From the NCBI RefSeq assembly GCF_029318685.1, contig NZ_CP119677.1:4331001-4395000 (forward strand): 64,000 nt of DNA, written 5' to 3'. Positions 1 to 10,900 of this stretch are shown here, piece after piece. This DNA is from Ruminiclostridium papyrosolvens DSM 2782 (GTDB taxonomy: Bacteria > Bacillota > Clostridia > Acetivibrionales > DSM-1351). Both the position numbers and the translations under genes were made by a program. Below the pieces are notes generated by a model. That model did not search any database, had not been told where the DNA came from, and saw nothing but the letters and a program-made list of their open reading frames with translations. How positions within the stretch are numbered: position 1 is the first letter of the stretch; each line of letters starts with the position of its first letter.

Positions 1-274
1 TATGTACAGATGCCTTCATTTTACTAGGCAGCACAATCCAGTCTCCAATCTTAATCTCATGTGCTATAGGCCAAATCTGAGAAGCCCAGTTTCTAGCACG
101 TCCAGGAATCTCTGCACCATAATCCTCTAAGAGGTAGTTATATAAGTCCTTCTTACTTTTAAATTTAGTTAAATCAAGCTTAAGTTCCTCCCATGTAAGA
201 TATACTCTATTATCTTCTAGAAACTTGTTCTCATACTCTCCTGAACTACCTGCACGAAACAGCCATATAGCCAT
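1..274 (-). CDS. Mrr-like restriction endonuclease, N-terminal part (cut by window edge)
   Basis: The reading frame is open from an ATG at 272-274 to the window edge, with AGGAGG at 283-288 upstream. The 91 visible residues begin MAIWLFRAGSSGEYENKF and contain an SQIWPIAHEIKIGDWIVLPSK segment. This N-terminal module is typical of Mrr-family restriction endonucleases, where it precedes a PD-(D/E)XK Mrr catalytic domain. The catalytic part is outside the window, so function rests on N-terminal resemblance only. Mrr-type enzymes usually cut modified DNA, which is notable beside a DNA-modification operon. It lies downstream of the defence operon, in the same orientation, but has its own ribosome binding site and is separated by a terminator. 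Confidence 0.65.
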   Translation of the reverse strand, partial: MAIWLFRAGSSGEYENKFLEDNRVYLTWEELKLDLTKFKSKKDLYNYLLEDYGAEIPGRARNWASQIWPIAHEIKIGDWIVLPSKMKASVH

Positions 275-543
275 AATTGTATCCTCCTATCAATTGGTCC
301 CTATTTACTTTTATTTCTAGCTTAATCCTTTGTAGTAAATTAGTATATCTAACACAAAACATAACATATTATGGGTTTATTTTCAACTATTGTAAATAGA
401 GATATTCTAAATTCAGCCACTGAATACCTTTCCGCAAAACCCTCTTCCCTTCCGCATATTTCTTTAATTTTGCGAAAAAGTACCCCCCCTATCCCCCTCC
501 CCCATCAAAAAAAGTGTGTCCACGGAAACATGAAACACACAAC

Positions 544-564
544 AAAAAAGGGGCATATCGCCCC
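544..564 (-). terminator. Rho-independent terminator after the defence operon
   Basis: Read on the minus strand, GGGGC-GATAT-GCCCC forms a 5-bp GC hairpin followed directly by TTTTTT. It sits about 265 nt beyond the stop of the last operon gene (829), so the operon transcript would have an unusually long 3' untranslated region. Confidence 0.7.
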
Positions 565-828
565 GAACCTTTGATATATATTTGTTTTTTTAGGAACACA
601 TTACTCCGCTACGCTCCGTAATGCGGGCTTTCTCGCTAAGTTCAGACTTCGTAGCCTCGTCTTCACTAAGCTTTCAATGCCTCTATCAACGTAACTGACT
701 CAACGTGCCTAGAGTGTGCAAAATAGATGCCGATTGGAGCTGGTCGGGCCTTGACGGAATGGTACATTTTTCATTCTCTTGAAGTAGCTCTATATAAAAA
801 ATCTTTACCATCCTGTGGGAGTATCAAT
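565..828 (-). other. Non-coding, structured-looking stretch downstream of the defence operon
   Basis: No supported gene lies between the operon stop (829) and the terminator at 544-564. The stretch is much more GC-rich than its surroundings between about 600 and 770. It contains an imperfect palindrome at 599-623 (CATTAC ... GTAATG) and other short inverted repeats. It could be a structured 3' UTR, a small RNA or the remnant of a mobile element. I do not recognise it. The adjoining 275-543 is AT-rich with C-runs and holds nothing I can name beyond the ribosome binding site of the Mrr-like gene. Confidence 0.4.
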
Positions 829-1497
829 TCAAGTATCATTCTGAACAAATGATACTTTGAACAACCTTGCAATATTATTTTCATTTATCCAAAGTAATAC
901 TTCATCCGTTATATCGGCAAGAGTTACATTCCCATCTTCCACAGCTACAAGAAACTTCATTATCTCATCATCAAGGTTTAACTCTTCTATTATTTTTTCA
1001 GCATCCTGTAAGCCAGAAATAAAATAATCTATATTTTTGTTAATAGTTGGCCAACTTTTGCCTTTTTCGATACGATTTATAATTTGTTTTGTAACCTCTT
1101 TACTTGGTGTTATATCCATAACTGTTTGAAGCGTGCTAAGCAATTTACTACTTTTTTTAGAATAATATACATTCCACGCTTCCTTTACCTGAATATCAAC
1201 ACTATTTTTATATTTTTGTAGTTCAAGATTAATACTTTCGTTTCCAGCTTTGATATCAATAACCTTACCAACAGCTTCAATAAACTTCTTAACATCGCTT
1301 ATGACTTGACTTGATATAACAAAATCAGTATTTGCATTTACTGCCTCTATTTCGGAGAGCAAATTTCCAAATTCAAAATTTAATGTATTGAATTTTTTCT
1401 CTATCTGCTCTTTTGCCTTGTTATCATTTGCCAAAGCAACTAAACTATTATAACTTTCCATTTCCTCAATACTCTCAAGTAATAATTTACTTAACAT
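829..1497 (-). CDS. Uncharacterised helical protein, last gene of the defence operon
   Basis: A 222-aa protein I do not recognise. It is rich in charged and long aliphatic residues throughout, has no cysteine-rich motif, signal peptide or membrane segment, and is probably all-helical, with coiled-coil potential around residues 20-110. The ATG is preceded by GGAGGG inside the end of the upstream ATPase gene, overlapping it by 7 nt, so the two are translationally coupled. By position it is likely a partner of the DpdH-like ATPase or a specificity or inhibitor subunit of the same system. That role is inferred from context only. Confidence 0.75.
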   Translation of the reverse strand: MLSKLLLESIEEMESYNSLVALANDNKAKEQIEKKFNTLNFEFGNLLSEIEAVNANTDFVISSQVISDVKKFIEAVGKVIDIKAGNESINLELQKYKNSVDIQVKEAWNVYYSKKSSKLLSTLQTVMDITPSKEVTKQIINRIEKGKSWPTINKNIDYFISGLQDAEKIIEELNLDDEIMKFLVAVEDGNVTLADITDEVLLWINENNIARLFKVSFVQNDT

Positions 1498-4400
1498 TTT
1501 TTACCCTCCAATCTTCCGCAAATATCCATATACTCATTTTTTTTGATAATAAGCTGATTTATATTCTCATCACTCATTTCATTTAAGGAATTAACAACAA
1601 GTTTCTCTTTTTTCTTTATAATATTATTTTTTAAATCATTAGCATCCTTTTCAACTTCATCTAGTAGATCACATAACCACTCCATTTTTCTAATTGGATC
1701 ATGTGAAAACAACAACAAGCACTCTGTAGTATCTTCAGCTTCACAAGCCTTTTTTGCCGTCTTTATAGCTGTTGCTATTTCTTTACTCTTTACCTTTACA
1801 TTAGATATCATTCCATTCTTCGGTACATAATTGATTTGATTCTTTGCCAAGTTCTTATAGAATGTATTAATTTCCTCGCAAATTTCTTTTATTTCAAACT
1901 CGTAATCATCTTCACATTCAAGGTGATTATAAATTTTGTCAATTATCTTCCGAGCCTTGGCCTTTTCCTCCATACAAACAGCATTGAGCCTTTGAAATAT
2001 TCTAGACAGATAATCTCTTGGCTCGTTTCTAGAAGCAATATCATCAACAATATTCAAATAATCTTCATCCAAAAGTAAGTTTGACTTTAAAATTAAATTT
2101 AGCGCGTTTTGAAATTTCTCATCATTTAAAAATATCTGTGCTGAATGAGTTTTTGCTATTTTACCTTGGAATGTATTATAATATTGGCGAACTAAGGTCT
2201 TATTTTCTTCATCTTGATTATTGCTTGTTATTATGGACACCAAATCGTTCCACTGTTTTACATGGGAATTGTCTTCGATTTTTTTTATGTTTTTACCAAT
2301 TACTAAATCTCTAGTAATACAGTTAAGAGTAGAACCGCCATTTAACCCAAGTAATATCAATCTATATATTTCAGCAGTACAAGCACACTTAAAGTAATCC
2401 AACTCTTTTCCATCAACCTCAAGTATACTTCTTATCAGATCATCTTTGATTTTCTGTGTCCACATTGCTACACGATACTGCATATATACTGCGCCATTAA
2501 AACTCCATTTACAGTTACCTAATATTCTCCACGCTAAAAAAGCCTCAATAATTTCCTGTGTTTCTCTGTTAGCTGGCAGGTTTACCAAGTTTTCATTACT
2601 TGCTCTCTTTTGCCGTTCAAAACCAATAAGGTTCCTACTCCGGATGACTCTCATAACTGCATCGTAAGAAACACCTTCTGATTGCCAGTTAATAGCCGTC
2701 ACCAGGTAGTCACAAATGTCATCTCTAACTTTACGAAATGATGAATAAGTACCCCCTGCTAACCAAACTTCAACATTTTTTCTTTCCTCTTGAAATAGTT
2801 TGTCTTCCACGCTTATTTCAATTTTATTTTGTGTCTTATCTTTTCCTATATTAATATTTTTCTGTGCAGGATCTTGCAAATTTGTGATTCCCTTATTTGC
2901 ATTACTATGCGGTGATGCCTTTTTTTCTGTTGTCTTTATTCCTCTTGCGACTGGCATATTCAAATCTTCAAATATGCCTATATGAATACCACCCAAATAT
3001 TCAATCCCATTTTCTTCTGTTCTAAAAAGGTTGGCATTTCCCCAAATTCTAATAAATTTTTCTATTCTATTGAGCACTATCTCGTCAGTAATCTCATCAG
3101 CAAGAACATGACCGTGATTTATTGGATTCCAATTAGGTAAGTATGTGCATTGAAATCCGGGGAAGCTTTTCTTGTTATATAAAATATCATTAACAACTTT
3201 CTCTATTATTTCTCGTAGAAAATTTCGTGGAGTTTTTAATTGTAAAGCCGCATATAGATTGATAATTGCGTTTCTACTAAATGGATAAAAACTAATTTTT
3301 CTACCATTCGTAAACTCATAAAAATCCCACCGTTCATCAAAATTATCAGATGAAACAGGGTATTCACTAGATACACAGCCTTCTTTAACCCAATTTTCTA
3401 TGTTGCTTTTAGGTAATGACATTGCATTAATGTATCTTGCAACAAATTCAAATAAATCATCTTGGTTGTTTCCAAATACATTGTCCGGAATAACAAATTG
3501 ATTTGTTATTCTATCTTTATAATTATCTCGAAATTCATCATAATAAGCATCTGTTGTACCAACTATGGATGAAATTCTACATAGTTCCTGACTTTCATAC
3601 ATCCCAGTATGCTCTGTTGTAAGTACATTTAATAATGCTTTATTAATACCCGTAAAAGCAGTAATATCCTCAATAAGCAGTATTAAGTTCTTACCAGCTA
3701 GTTTTAATTCATGTCTAATATCTTTGAAAATTTGTTCAAAATCTCCTGGTTCAATTCCAGCACAACTTTGTATTACCTGATCAACAAAAGTATTAAGGTA
3801 TTTTGCAATATCGGCTGCTATCTCTTCTTCAACTGGAATTTTATTTGCGATCTTAATGGCTTTCCTATCAGCACCCCTCTTCTCCAATTCCCGGCAAAAA
3901 TCAATATCAATTAAAAAATCATCCTTTTCAAAAAGAGCAACTACGTCTTTGTACCCACCAGAATCCTTACTTGACACCTTAGCATATATCCTATCTATTG
4001 GTCCACCCACATGCTTAAGTCTCTCTTGAAACATATCATTCTGTAATAATGCCTCTAAATTCTTTTTTGTCACAGTAGATAAAACTTCAGTACTGTCATC
4101 ATTTTTTATCTCAACAATAAAGTTTTGATATATCATATCTCTAAATTTATTATCATCTACCGTTACAGTAGCTTTAAGCAAACGTTCAATAATGTCCTTA
4201 TTAGGAATATTGCTCACCGCATCAAGTGCTAACAACTGTTTAATTGTACCTTTTAAATTATTATCACTTCTACGAATAAACAATATTTCTTCATTCTCAA
4301 GTTTCGACTGCTTGATTCTAGCTGCAAACCACCTAATAAGGTGGGACTTTCCAGCACCACTTGGACCACGAACAATTATGAGTTGATGTTTATTCTCTTT

Positions 4401-4595
4401 ATTAACAATATATTTTTTGTAAATATTTTCTTCTGTATCAAGTTTAAATCTATCACCGACTTCTTTTTCTCCACCTTTAATAACCTTTACATTTTTAAAG
4501 GCAACATGGGTTGCTAAAAAATCAGCTTCTGAACTTGTAATAACATCTGTTCTAATAACTTCCTGCATTCTCTCTATCGCAATAGAAGTATTCAT
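1491..4595 (-). CDS. DpdH-like large P-loop ATPase
   Basis: A 1034-aa cytoplasmic protein with a clear Walker A motif, GPSGAGKSH, at about residues 77-85, and a Walker B-like stretch, LILLIEDIT, near residue 300. The rest is unlike any common enzyme. Size, motif position and neighbours (RecQ-like helicase, then a small 260-aa protein, then this ATPase) match DpdH, an effector ATPase of the dpd 7-deazaguanine DNA islands and, by gene order, an effector of DndCDEA-Pbe systems. It starts with an ATG 6 nt after GGGGTGA, which includes the stop of the upstream gene. In such systems the ATPase is thought to act in restriction rather than modification. The biochemical role is unknown. Confidence 0.7.
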   Translation of the reverse strand: MNTSIAIERMQEVIRTDVITSSEADFLATHVAFKNVKVIKGGEKEVGDRFKLDTEENIYKKYIVNKENKHQLIIVRGPSGAGKSHLIRWFAARIKQSKLENEEILFIRRSDNNLKGTIKQLLALDAVSNIPNKDIIERLLKATVTVDDNKFRDMIYQNFIVEIKNDDSTEVLSTVTKKNLEALLQNDMFQERLKHVGGPIDRIYAKVSSKDSGGYKDVVALFEKDDFLIDIDFCRELEKRGADRKAIKIANKIPVEEEIAADIAKYLNTFVDQVIQSCAGIEPGDFEQIFKDIRHELKLAGKNLILLIEDITAFTGINKALLNVLTTEHTGMYESQELCRISSIVGTTDAYYDEFRDNYKDRITNQFVIPDNVFGNNQDDLFEFVARYINAMSLPKSNIENWVKEGCVSSEYPVSSDNFDERWDFYEFTNGRKISFYPFSRNAIINLYAALQLKTPRNFLREIIEKVVNDILYNKKSFPGFQCTYLPNWNPINHGHVLADEITDEIVLNRIEKFIRIWGNANLFRTEENGIEYLGGIHIGIFEDLNMPVARGIKTTEKKASPHSNANKGITNLQDPAQKNINIGKDKTQNKIEISVEDKLFQEERKNVEVWLAGGTYSSFRKVRDDICDYLVTAINWQSEGVSYDAVMRVIRSRNLIGFERQKRASNENLVNLPANRETQEIIEAFLAWRILGNCKWSFNGAVYMQYRVAMWTQKIKDDLIRSILEVDGKELDYFKCACTAEIYRLILLGLNGGSTLNCITRDLVIGKNIKKIEDNSHVKQWNDLVSIITSNNQDEENKTLVRQYYNTFQGKIAKTHSAQIFLNDEKFQNALNLILKSNLLLDEDYLNIVDDIASRNEPRDYLSRIFQRLNAVCMEEKAKARKIIDKIYNHLECEDDYEFEIKEICEEINTFYKNLAKNQINYVPKNGMISNVKVKSKEIATAIKTAKKACEAEDTTECLLLFSHDPIRKMEWLCDLLDEVEKDANDLKNNIIKKKEKLVVNSLNEMSDENINQLIIKKNEYMDICGRLEGKKC

Positions 4596-4601
4596 CTAAA
4601 A

Positions 4602-5384
4602 TCACCCCTTTATCAAAACATGTGTAATAGCTGATTGAATGATATGCTCTTCCATTTTAAATAGATACCATACATCATTTGAGTCAGGCATATATCTTAA
4701 TTCAATCCTTCCCGAATCATGCAGCTGCCTAAGTCCATTAGAAAACCCCATATTAAATGACTTGTTCACTAAACTTGAAAGCCCTTCTTTGCACAAAGGT
4801 TGAATACTTTGAATTAACTCTGTTATAGTCAATTCCTTGTTCTTTTGAAACTTTATTGCATTTAATATGTCGTTTATACGTACATACATATTAGGGATAA
4901 CAAACATATCATGTATTATGCCAATCCCCAGGTATGCCGCCCAAAATCTCCAAGCCCTCATATCGTCTTCAAATACTGTCATCCCATTAGCTAGTTTACT
5001 TTGGATGAAATCGCTCATTTTACTCACATTATCAAATCCTAATATTTCCTCATTCGCACCTAAATAGGCTCTGCTAACTTGAAAGAAAAGACTTGTATCA
5101 TCATTAAATGCTCTAAGTGATATTTCCTTTCTAAATTCACTCATGTTCGTTAATTTTTCTTTCCCTATTAGTAAACTAACTTGTCCTTCACTTTCATTTA
5201 TCAAATTCAACTGAATAGCAGCTGCAAATACGTTAGGAAAGTATCTCATTGAAGAAGATGCAAATTCATCTGGTTCAACGCACTCACGCAAAGCATTGCG
5301 ACTAAGCGATTTTTTCTTTAATGCACAGCATAATGCATAAACCCTTTCTGGTATAGCATCTGTTTTCATCCTATCTTTAAACAT
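4602..5384 (-). CDS. DpdG-like protein
   Basis: A 260-aa protein without enzymatic motifs that I can see. It is predicted to be mostly helical, with winged-helix-like stretches near the C-terminus (residues about 185-245, ending in a basic, aromatic strand pattern). In dpd islands and related loci a protein of this size, DpdG, lies between the RecQ-like DpdF and the ATPase DpdH, exactly as here. Two ATG codons (5387 and 5384) lie after GGAGG at 5391-5395. The second has the better spacing of 6 nt and was chosen. It overlaps the end of the RecQ-like gene, so translation is coupled. Assignment is mainly positional. Confidence 0.6.
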   Translation of the reverse strand: MFKDRMKTDAIPERVYALCCALKKKSLSRNALRECVEPDEFASSSMRYFPNVFAAAIQLNLINESEGQVSLLIGKEKLTNMSEFRKEISLRAFNDDTSLFFQVSRAYLGANEEILGFDNVSKMSDFIQSKLANGMTVFEDDMRAWRFWAAYLGIGIIHDMFVIPNMYVRINDILNAIKFQKNKELTITELIQSIQPLCKEGLSSLVNKSFNMGFSNGLRQLHDSGRIELRYMPDSNDVWYLFKMEEHIIQSAITHVLIKG

Positions 5385-7911
5385 CATTAACCTCCATACT
5401 TTCTACAATATAACCCGCAATATGAGGACCATTTATTACATCTGAAGCATTTTTACCAAATTGCTTTACATAGACATCCTGATTAAGCAAATGAAATACC
5501 CTGATATTTTCCTGGCCAACTAACTTTCTTGTTATTAACAACATTTCACAGTGACTATCTAAATACCCTTCTCCATAAATAATTAGTACATTTCCAGAAA
5601 GGTAGTACCATTCTTGCATATTTACTAATGCATCAAACTCTTTAGTTCCCATGAAGTTTACGTTTATTTCTTCGGATAAATTTAAAAGAATATCAATAAA
5701 TTTCTTTTCTGAATTCTCATCTATTACAATGGTTCTTACACCCATTTCAACTAGTTTCCGGATAATAGAAATGTCATTGCTATCCCCATATATCTGAACC
5801 TCTTTCGATTGTGGGAACAGGGTTTTAATTCCTATAGCATCATTAACTATCTCACCAATTTTTTTTACCAATGGAAAACGTATAACATCCGTGTACTCAA
5901 CTTCAGAGTGTTGAATACATCCTGCACAGTATTCAGATACCAAATCATAGGTTTCATAAAACATTTCTGACCAGCAGAAAAGCTCCACATTGTTTATAGC
6001 ATTACGTATTACTTTGAAATCACTTTCAAACTTACTCCACTCTTTTTCACGTATTTCATTAAGTAATTGTTTTGAAGCTTGCGAATCATTATAGATCTCA
6101 TAATTAATAATATTGATATTAATGTAATAAACCCCTGTCTGCCTGTCATAAATCATGTCATTAATTCCAATAAGCTTATACCTTCTTAGAAGCAAAATTA
6201 CGTAAATATTCCACTGCATATTCTTTTTGTTTAAGTCATTTTCAATTTCCATTTTAAAATCTTCATCTATGTTATAATTTGGCTTAACGGAAGTATCCAA
6301 CAAGATTCTTTCATCTAACCTTTTTGATGTAGGGCTTTCAAGCATACTGAACCACCGGCCCACTAGTTTTTCTGTTGTTATAACTTTATCTATCATGCTA
6401 AACGCAGCAGCTAAATCTCCCTCTTTCTCAATACACATAACACTTAAGCTTGGTAGTCCGTCCCGTCCTCCACGTCCCAATTCCTGATAATATTTATTGG
6501 GATTTTCCGGTATGTACAAATGCAAAACTGTCCTCACATCACTTTTGTCAACTCCAACCCCAAACGCTGAAGTTGCTATCACAATATCAAATTCATTATT
6601 TGACCAATCCATAATTATTTTTTCCCTTTGGATTGAAGTTGTTCTACTCGTAAAAGTAACAATGTTTTTGTACCCTATATCAATTAGCTGTAGTTTTAAA
6701 TTTTCAGCATCATCTGGTGAAAGAACATATACAATTATTGGTCTGGGCAACTTTTCAATTAATTCAATAACTTTCCTCTTCTTATCATACCTAGATTTAG
6801 CCTCAATTACTATGAACCTGGGTTCCTTCCTCAATGCATCACACCGAATTTCAACAAACCTGTCTTCACCCGAAAACATTAATTTTAAACTTTCAACAGT
6901 CTTTTTCTCAAATGTTGCAGAAAGAAGAAAAGTGCGGATATTTCTATTTGTATAAATTAATCTTTTTCTCCACGCCTCCAAACATTGATAATCCACTCGA
7001 AAAAATGCGCCCCATTCAATTACAATATGTGCCTCATCAATAATTATATTTTTCAAACGCTTTTCTTTGTTAGCCCTATCAATTGCATTTCCAAGTTTGG
7101 CATTTTTAATTAATGCTTCTGGTGAAGTAAATAAAATTCTTGTAGTATTGCTATCAATATCATTTATTATTTGTTCTAGTTTTTCGTCACCTGTCCCACT
7201 GTAATAGCAATATACCTCATGAGATGTATCATGTTTAATATTTACTTTTGCTGCCCTAACTTGGTCAAGTGCCAAAGAAACGGTTGGAACAATAACTACT
7301 GTTAATCCTTTCTCCATGTATGCGACTGATTGTGTGATTAGACTTTTACCTCCGCCAGTAGGCAATGAAATTAGCGCAGTAGAGCCGGAAGATAAAGTTA
7401 AAGCACCACTTACCGCTAACTTTTGTTCTATAGATTTATAGTATTTAAATGAGGTCAAAGCATTAATGTAGGGGCTTGTCCCAAGGAAATACCTATCATC
7501 ATATCCCTGCCCTGATTGGGTATTATCCCCCATAAATGCTGTTTCGATATAACTATTCTTTCCAACATGCTCTATCATGTCTAGTACTGCATACACTCTT
7601 TCTTCGGCATCCAACCTCAATCCAAATTGATTTTCGTGATTGCGTATTTCTGTTTTGATCTTGTTACTTACCGAAACAGTCAACTTAAACACTAGCAAAT
7701 AATTTCTAAGACTGCAAAGTAAATCACACGCAGAAATAATCCCTTTATCGTATTTTACAATACACTTGATAAGTCTTATCGCCGTTTGTAACTTGTATTT
7801 TTCTAGATTATTATATTTTGAGTTTTCATCGAGTACCTTTTGAAAATTGTAATTGGCTCTTGGATAATCGCCTACTAAATAGCTATTAACATTATTTATA
7901 ATATCTATCAT
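5377..7911 (-). CDS. DpdF-like RecQ-type helicase
   Basis: An 844-aa superfamily 2 helicase of RecQ style. It has an N-terminal extension of about 170 residues, Walker A PTGGGKS near residue 186, a DEAH box (IIIDEAHIVIEWG) and the C-terminal helicase motifs ATSAFGVGVDKSDVR and QELGRGGRDG. The C-terminal 300 residues have no RecQ zinc-binding or HRDC pattern that I can see, and differ from housekeeping RecQ. The chosen ATG at 7911 overlaps the SNF2 gene stop as ATGA. A longer start at 7935 is possible but lacks a ribosome binding site. With the adjacent SNF2, DpdG-like and DpdH-like genes it forms the probable effector module, likely acting on invading DNA. Confidence 0.8.
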   Translation of the reverse strand: MIDIINNVNSYLVGDYPRANYNFQKVLDENSKYNNLEKYKLQTAIRLIKCIVKYDKGIISACDLLCSLRNYLLVFKLTVSVSNKIKTEIRNHENQFGLRLDAEERVYAVLDMIEHVGKNSYIETAFMGDNTQSGQGYDDRYFLGTSPYINALTSFKYYKSIEQKLAVSGALTLSSGSTALISLPTGGGKSLITQSVAYMEKGLTVVIVPTVSLALDQVRAAKVNIKHDTSHEVYCYYSGTGDEKLEQIINDIDSNTTRILFTSPEALIKNAKLGNAIDRANKEKRLKNIIIDEAHIVIEWGAFFRVDYQCLEAWRKRLIYTNRNIRTFLLSATFEKKTVESLKLMFSGEDRFVEIRCDALRKEPRFIVIEAKSRYDKKRKVIELIEKLPRPIIVYVLSPDDAENLKLQLIDIGYKNIVTFTSRTTSIQREKIIMDWSNNEFDIVIATSAFGVGVDKSDVRTVLHLYIPENPNKYYQELGRGGRDGLPSLSVMCIEKEGDLAAAFSMIDKVITTEKLVGRWFSMLESPTSKRLDERILLDTSVKPNYNIDEDFKMEIENDLNKKNMQWNIYVILLLRRYKLIGINDMIYDRQTGVYYININIINYEIYNDSQASKQLLNEIREKEWSKFESDFKVIRNAINNVELFCWSEMFYETYDLVSEYCAGCIQHSEVEYTDVIRFPLVKKIGEIVNDAIGIKTLFPQSKEVQIYGDSNDISIIRKLVEMGVRTIVIDENSEKKFIDILLNLSEEINVNFMGTKEFDALVNMQEWYYLSGNVLIIYGEGYLDSHCEMLLITRKLVGQENIRVFHLLNQDVYVKQFGKNASDVINGPHIAGYIVESMEVNDV

Positions 7912-10900
7912 TCCTTCACCATCCAAACAAAGCATGCTGACCTTAGTTTAATTTTTGCTTCTTTAAGGCTTTGGTAAATAGCTTCGTATAAATCCTCACA
8001 TTCTCTAATTTCCACTTTTTCATGGGTATAGTAACAGCTCGATGCTATCTTAGCATTGATAACCCGTTGAAGCTCATCCTTTACACCTCGAATATTCGAC
8101 TTTTCTTTGAACTTAATAACTGCATTTTTCCTTGCACTCCTATATGAATTTAAAACAAATTTCTCCCATTGCTCTCTAATATACGTTTGCTTAAACCATT
8201 CTATATTTGATACATTATATTTAACATTAATATTTAGAAAACTACCTCTCTTTGAACGTTGTCCCAAATGAATAATATCCTTCTTTATAAATTGTGAATC
8301 TATAATTTTATTGTAAGAATACAGAACTTTACTTTCGGGAACATCTTCAAAGCTTGGAAACGGAACAAATGTTGTAACCTGATCGACAGCTAGAAAATTT
8401 CGAAATTGACTTAAGTTAATCAGCGGAATATTTTTCTCTAACAATACCGTTTCATTGGGAGTAACGGCCCATGTGAATGCTAAACCTTTCCATGCAATAT
8501 CTGATTTAACAGCAAATGCAGCCGATTGTCCTTTACATGATTTCAGTGCATTATTAACAATACAATCAAACACATCGTCCCCTGGTGCAAAAAAATGAAG
8601 ATAATCATTCTCTATCGCATATTGGCGATTGAAGGTGCCTTTAATATTTCTTGTTAACACTTTTTTTGTTGGATTCGACCGACTCTTTAAGTTTTCGTAC
8701 ATTTCAACAACATTGTTCACCTGGATGTTTCTTTCACTATTGATGTAATTATCCCAGTTTGGCGGTATCAACATTGAATTTTCAGCAGATTTCGGCGAAA
8801 ACGAGTGTTCATCAAAGGTAATAACCGACATTTCAGCATTTGGATGGCCATTCAAGCCTGCTAAAGAAGCCCAGTTCATCATTGTTTTTGCAAACAGTTC
8901 ATTTTCGTTCAAATTATAATAACTGACCATTTTATCAAGTTCAGTAAATAATGGCCGAAATTTTATGGCGGCTGTATCGTAATGCTGTTCCCTTTCAACT
9001 GCATTTTTCATATCTTTTGATAATTGAATAATTGTATCTATTGCACCTGATAATCCATATTTTGTATCTTTCTGAACAGCACTTACGATATTATCGTTTA
9101 TTTCACTCATAATTATTTCTAATCCGCTAAGTGAATGGTTAAATACATTTAAACCTTCATTCCAGAATCTGAATAGCTGCTCCTCAATAGTATCATGTGT
9201 GTAAATAACAACTGACTTAACATCTCTATTTAAGTCTCTACCTATTCTGTCTAACCTACCTATTCTCTGCTCAATTGCATTAGCATCCCAAGGTAAATCA
9301 ATATGTAACACGCTATCTGCACATTGAAAGTTTCTACCCTCACCACCAGACTCATCACAGAGCATAATGAAACACGAAGTATCGTTCTGAAACCTAAAAA
9401 CATTCAATTCCAATTCTTCTGTTGACATCTTTTTATTAAAGAATGCACAACATTCTTGATTAAAATAAACTTCAAAAACCTCTTTATACTTAGTGAACGT
9501 TTCCTCATATTTCGTAAATACAACTATTTTTCCCTTTATCACTTCTTGGTCAATAAAATTCACTATTCTACCAATTCGGCAATTAATATCATCCGGATTT
9601 TCAAGAACCGTATCAATTGTATTAACAACTAAATTTTCATCATTCAACCATCGTTCAGCAAAATAAAAAATGTTACTAGTATCTCCTGCCATGCTCGCTT
9701 TATTTTTTCCTATCACTTCTATAAATGCCCAGGGCGAACTGAAGTAGGCCATTAGCAATGGCAATGCCAATATCCTAAAAGTTTCTTGGTTGAAATTCTG
9801 TAATTCTATCCATTCAACCAATGAATAATATGTATTCATTTCCGCATTATTATGGTCTCCCTTGAGTTGATGTGGTACTTGTTCAAGAGTTCGCAATGCC
9901 AAGGTTTCCTCTAAGATATCCCGTCTATTTCGAATAATGCTTTTTTCGATCTGGTAATGCTCGCATATATAGGAAATAGATATTTCAATGCCCTGCACTC
10001 CAAAATCCGTATTTTTAAATCGAATTTTCTTAACAAATTCAGTGTAGTTGTCATCCTTAATTATGCTATCTATTTTCCTTAAATCATCTATCAATTCCTC
10101 AAATAACTCTTCACATTCTTCATTTTCATGTAACGCTCTATCTACACCAACAGATGCTTCACTATCTTTCAACTTTTTAGACTCTTGATCAATGAATTCT
10201 CTATAATCCTCAAAGTCATTAAGAATGTTATAAACCTTACCTGTCAGTAGGCTTTGCTTTTCTAGCAATACAGAGAATTCATCTTCTGTCATTGAATTAT
10301 ATTTTTCAGGCATAATTAGCTTCAGCAGTTTTAGGTATTCATTTTTTTTCTGTTGGACCGGAGTCGCACTTAAAAGCAAAATATTATCTGTTGAAGCACT
10401 GATTTTATGAATTAAATTGTACTGTTCAGGTTTTGATAGGAGCCTATGTACTTCATCTACAATTACAAAGTCCCACTTATAAATATCCGAATTAAGAGGT
10501 AAGTTTTCTATTGAAGTTATTACCATGTTCCCATTGACAATATCTTCATTTACCATAATGTCAAATTTCACATATAACTCAACTTTCCATTGATTGAGAA
10601 GTGTGTTTGGAACTATTATTAATACTCTTGCATTGAAATTTTGGGATAAAAATATCTTTAAGACAGAACAAGCCTCTATTGTTTTTCCTAATCCTACTTC
10701 ATCAGCTAGCATATATCGGCATTTGGTCTCTTGTAAGCATCTCATAATGGTATGCAATTGATGAGGCATGAGGAATATTTTACATCCGGCTAACACCTTG
10801 AAACCATACACAGAATTTTCAAGAATCTGCATTGTCCGGTCAACAATTGTCCTGCCAATATACCATATTGGGTTTTGAAACTCATAATTCATGAGCTGAA

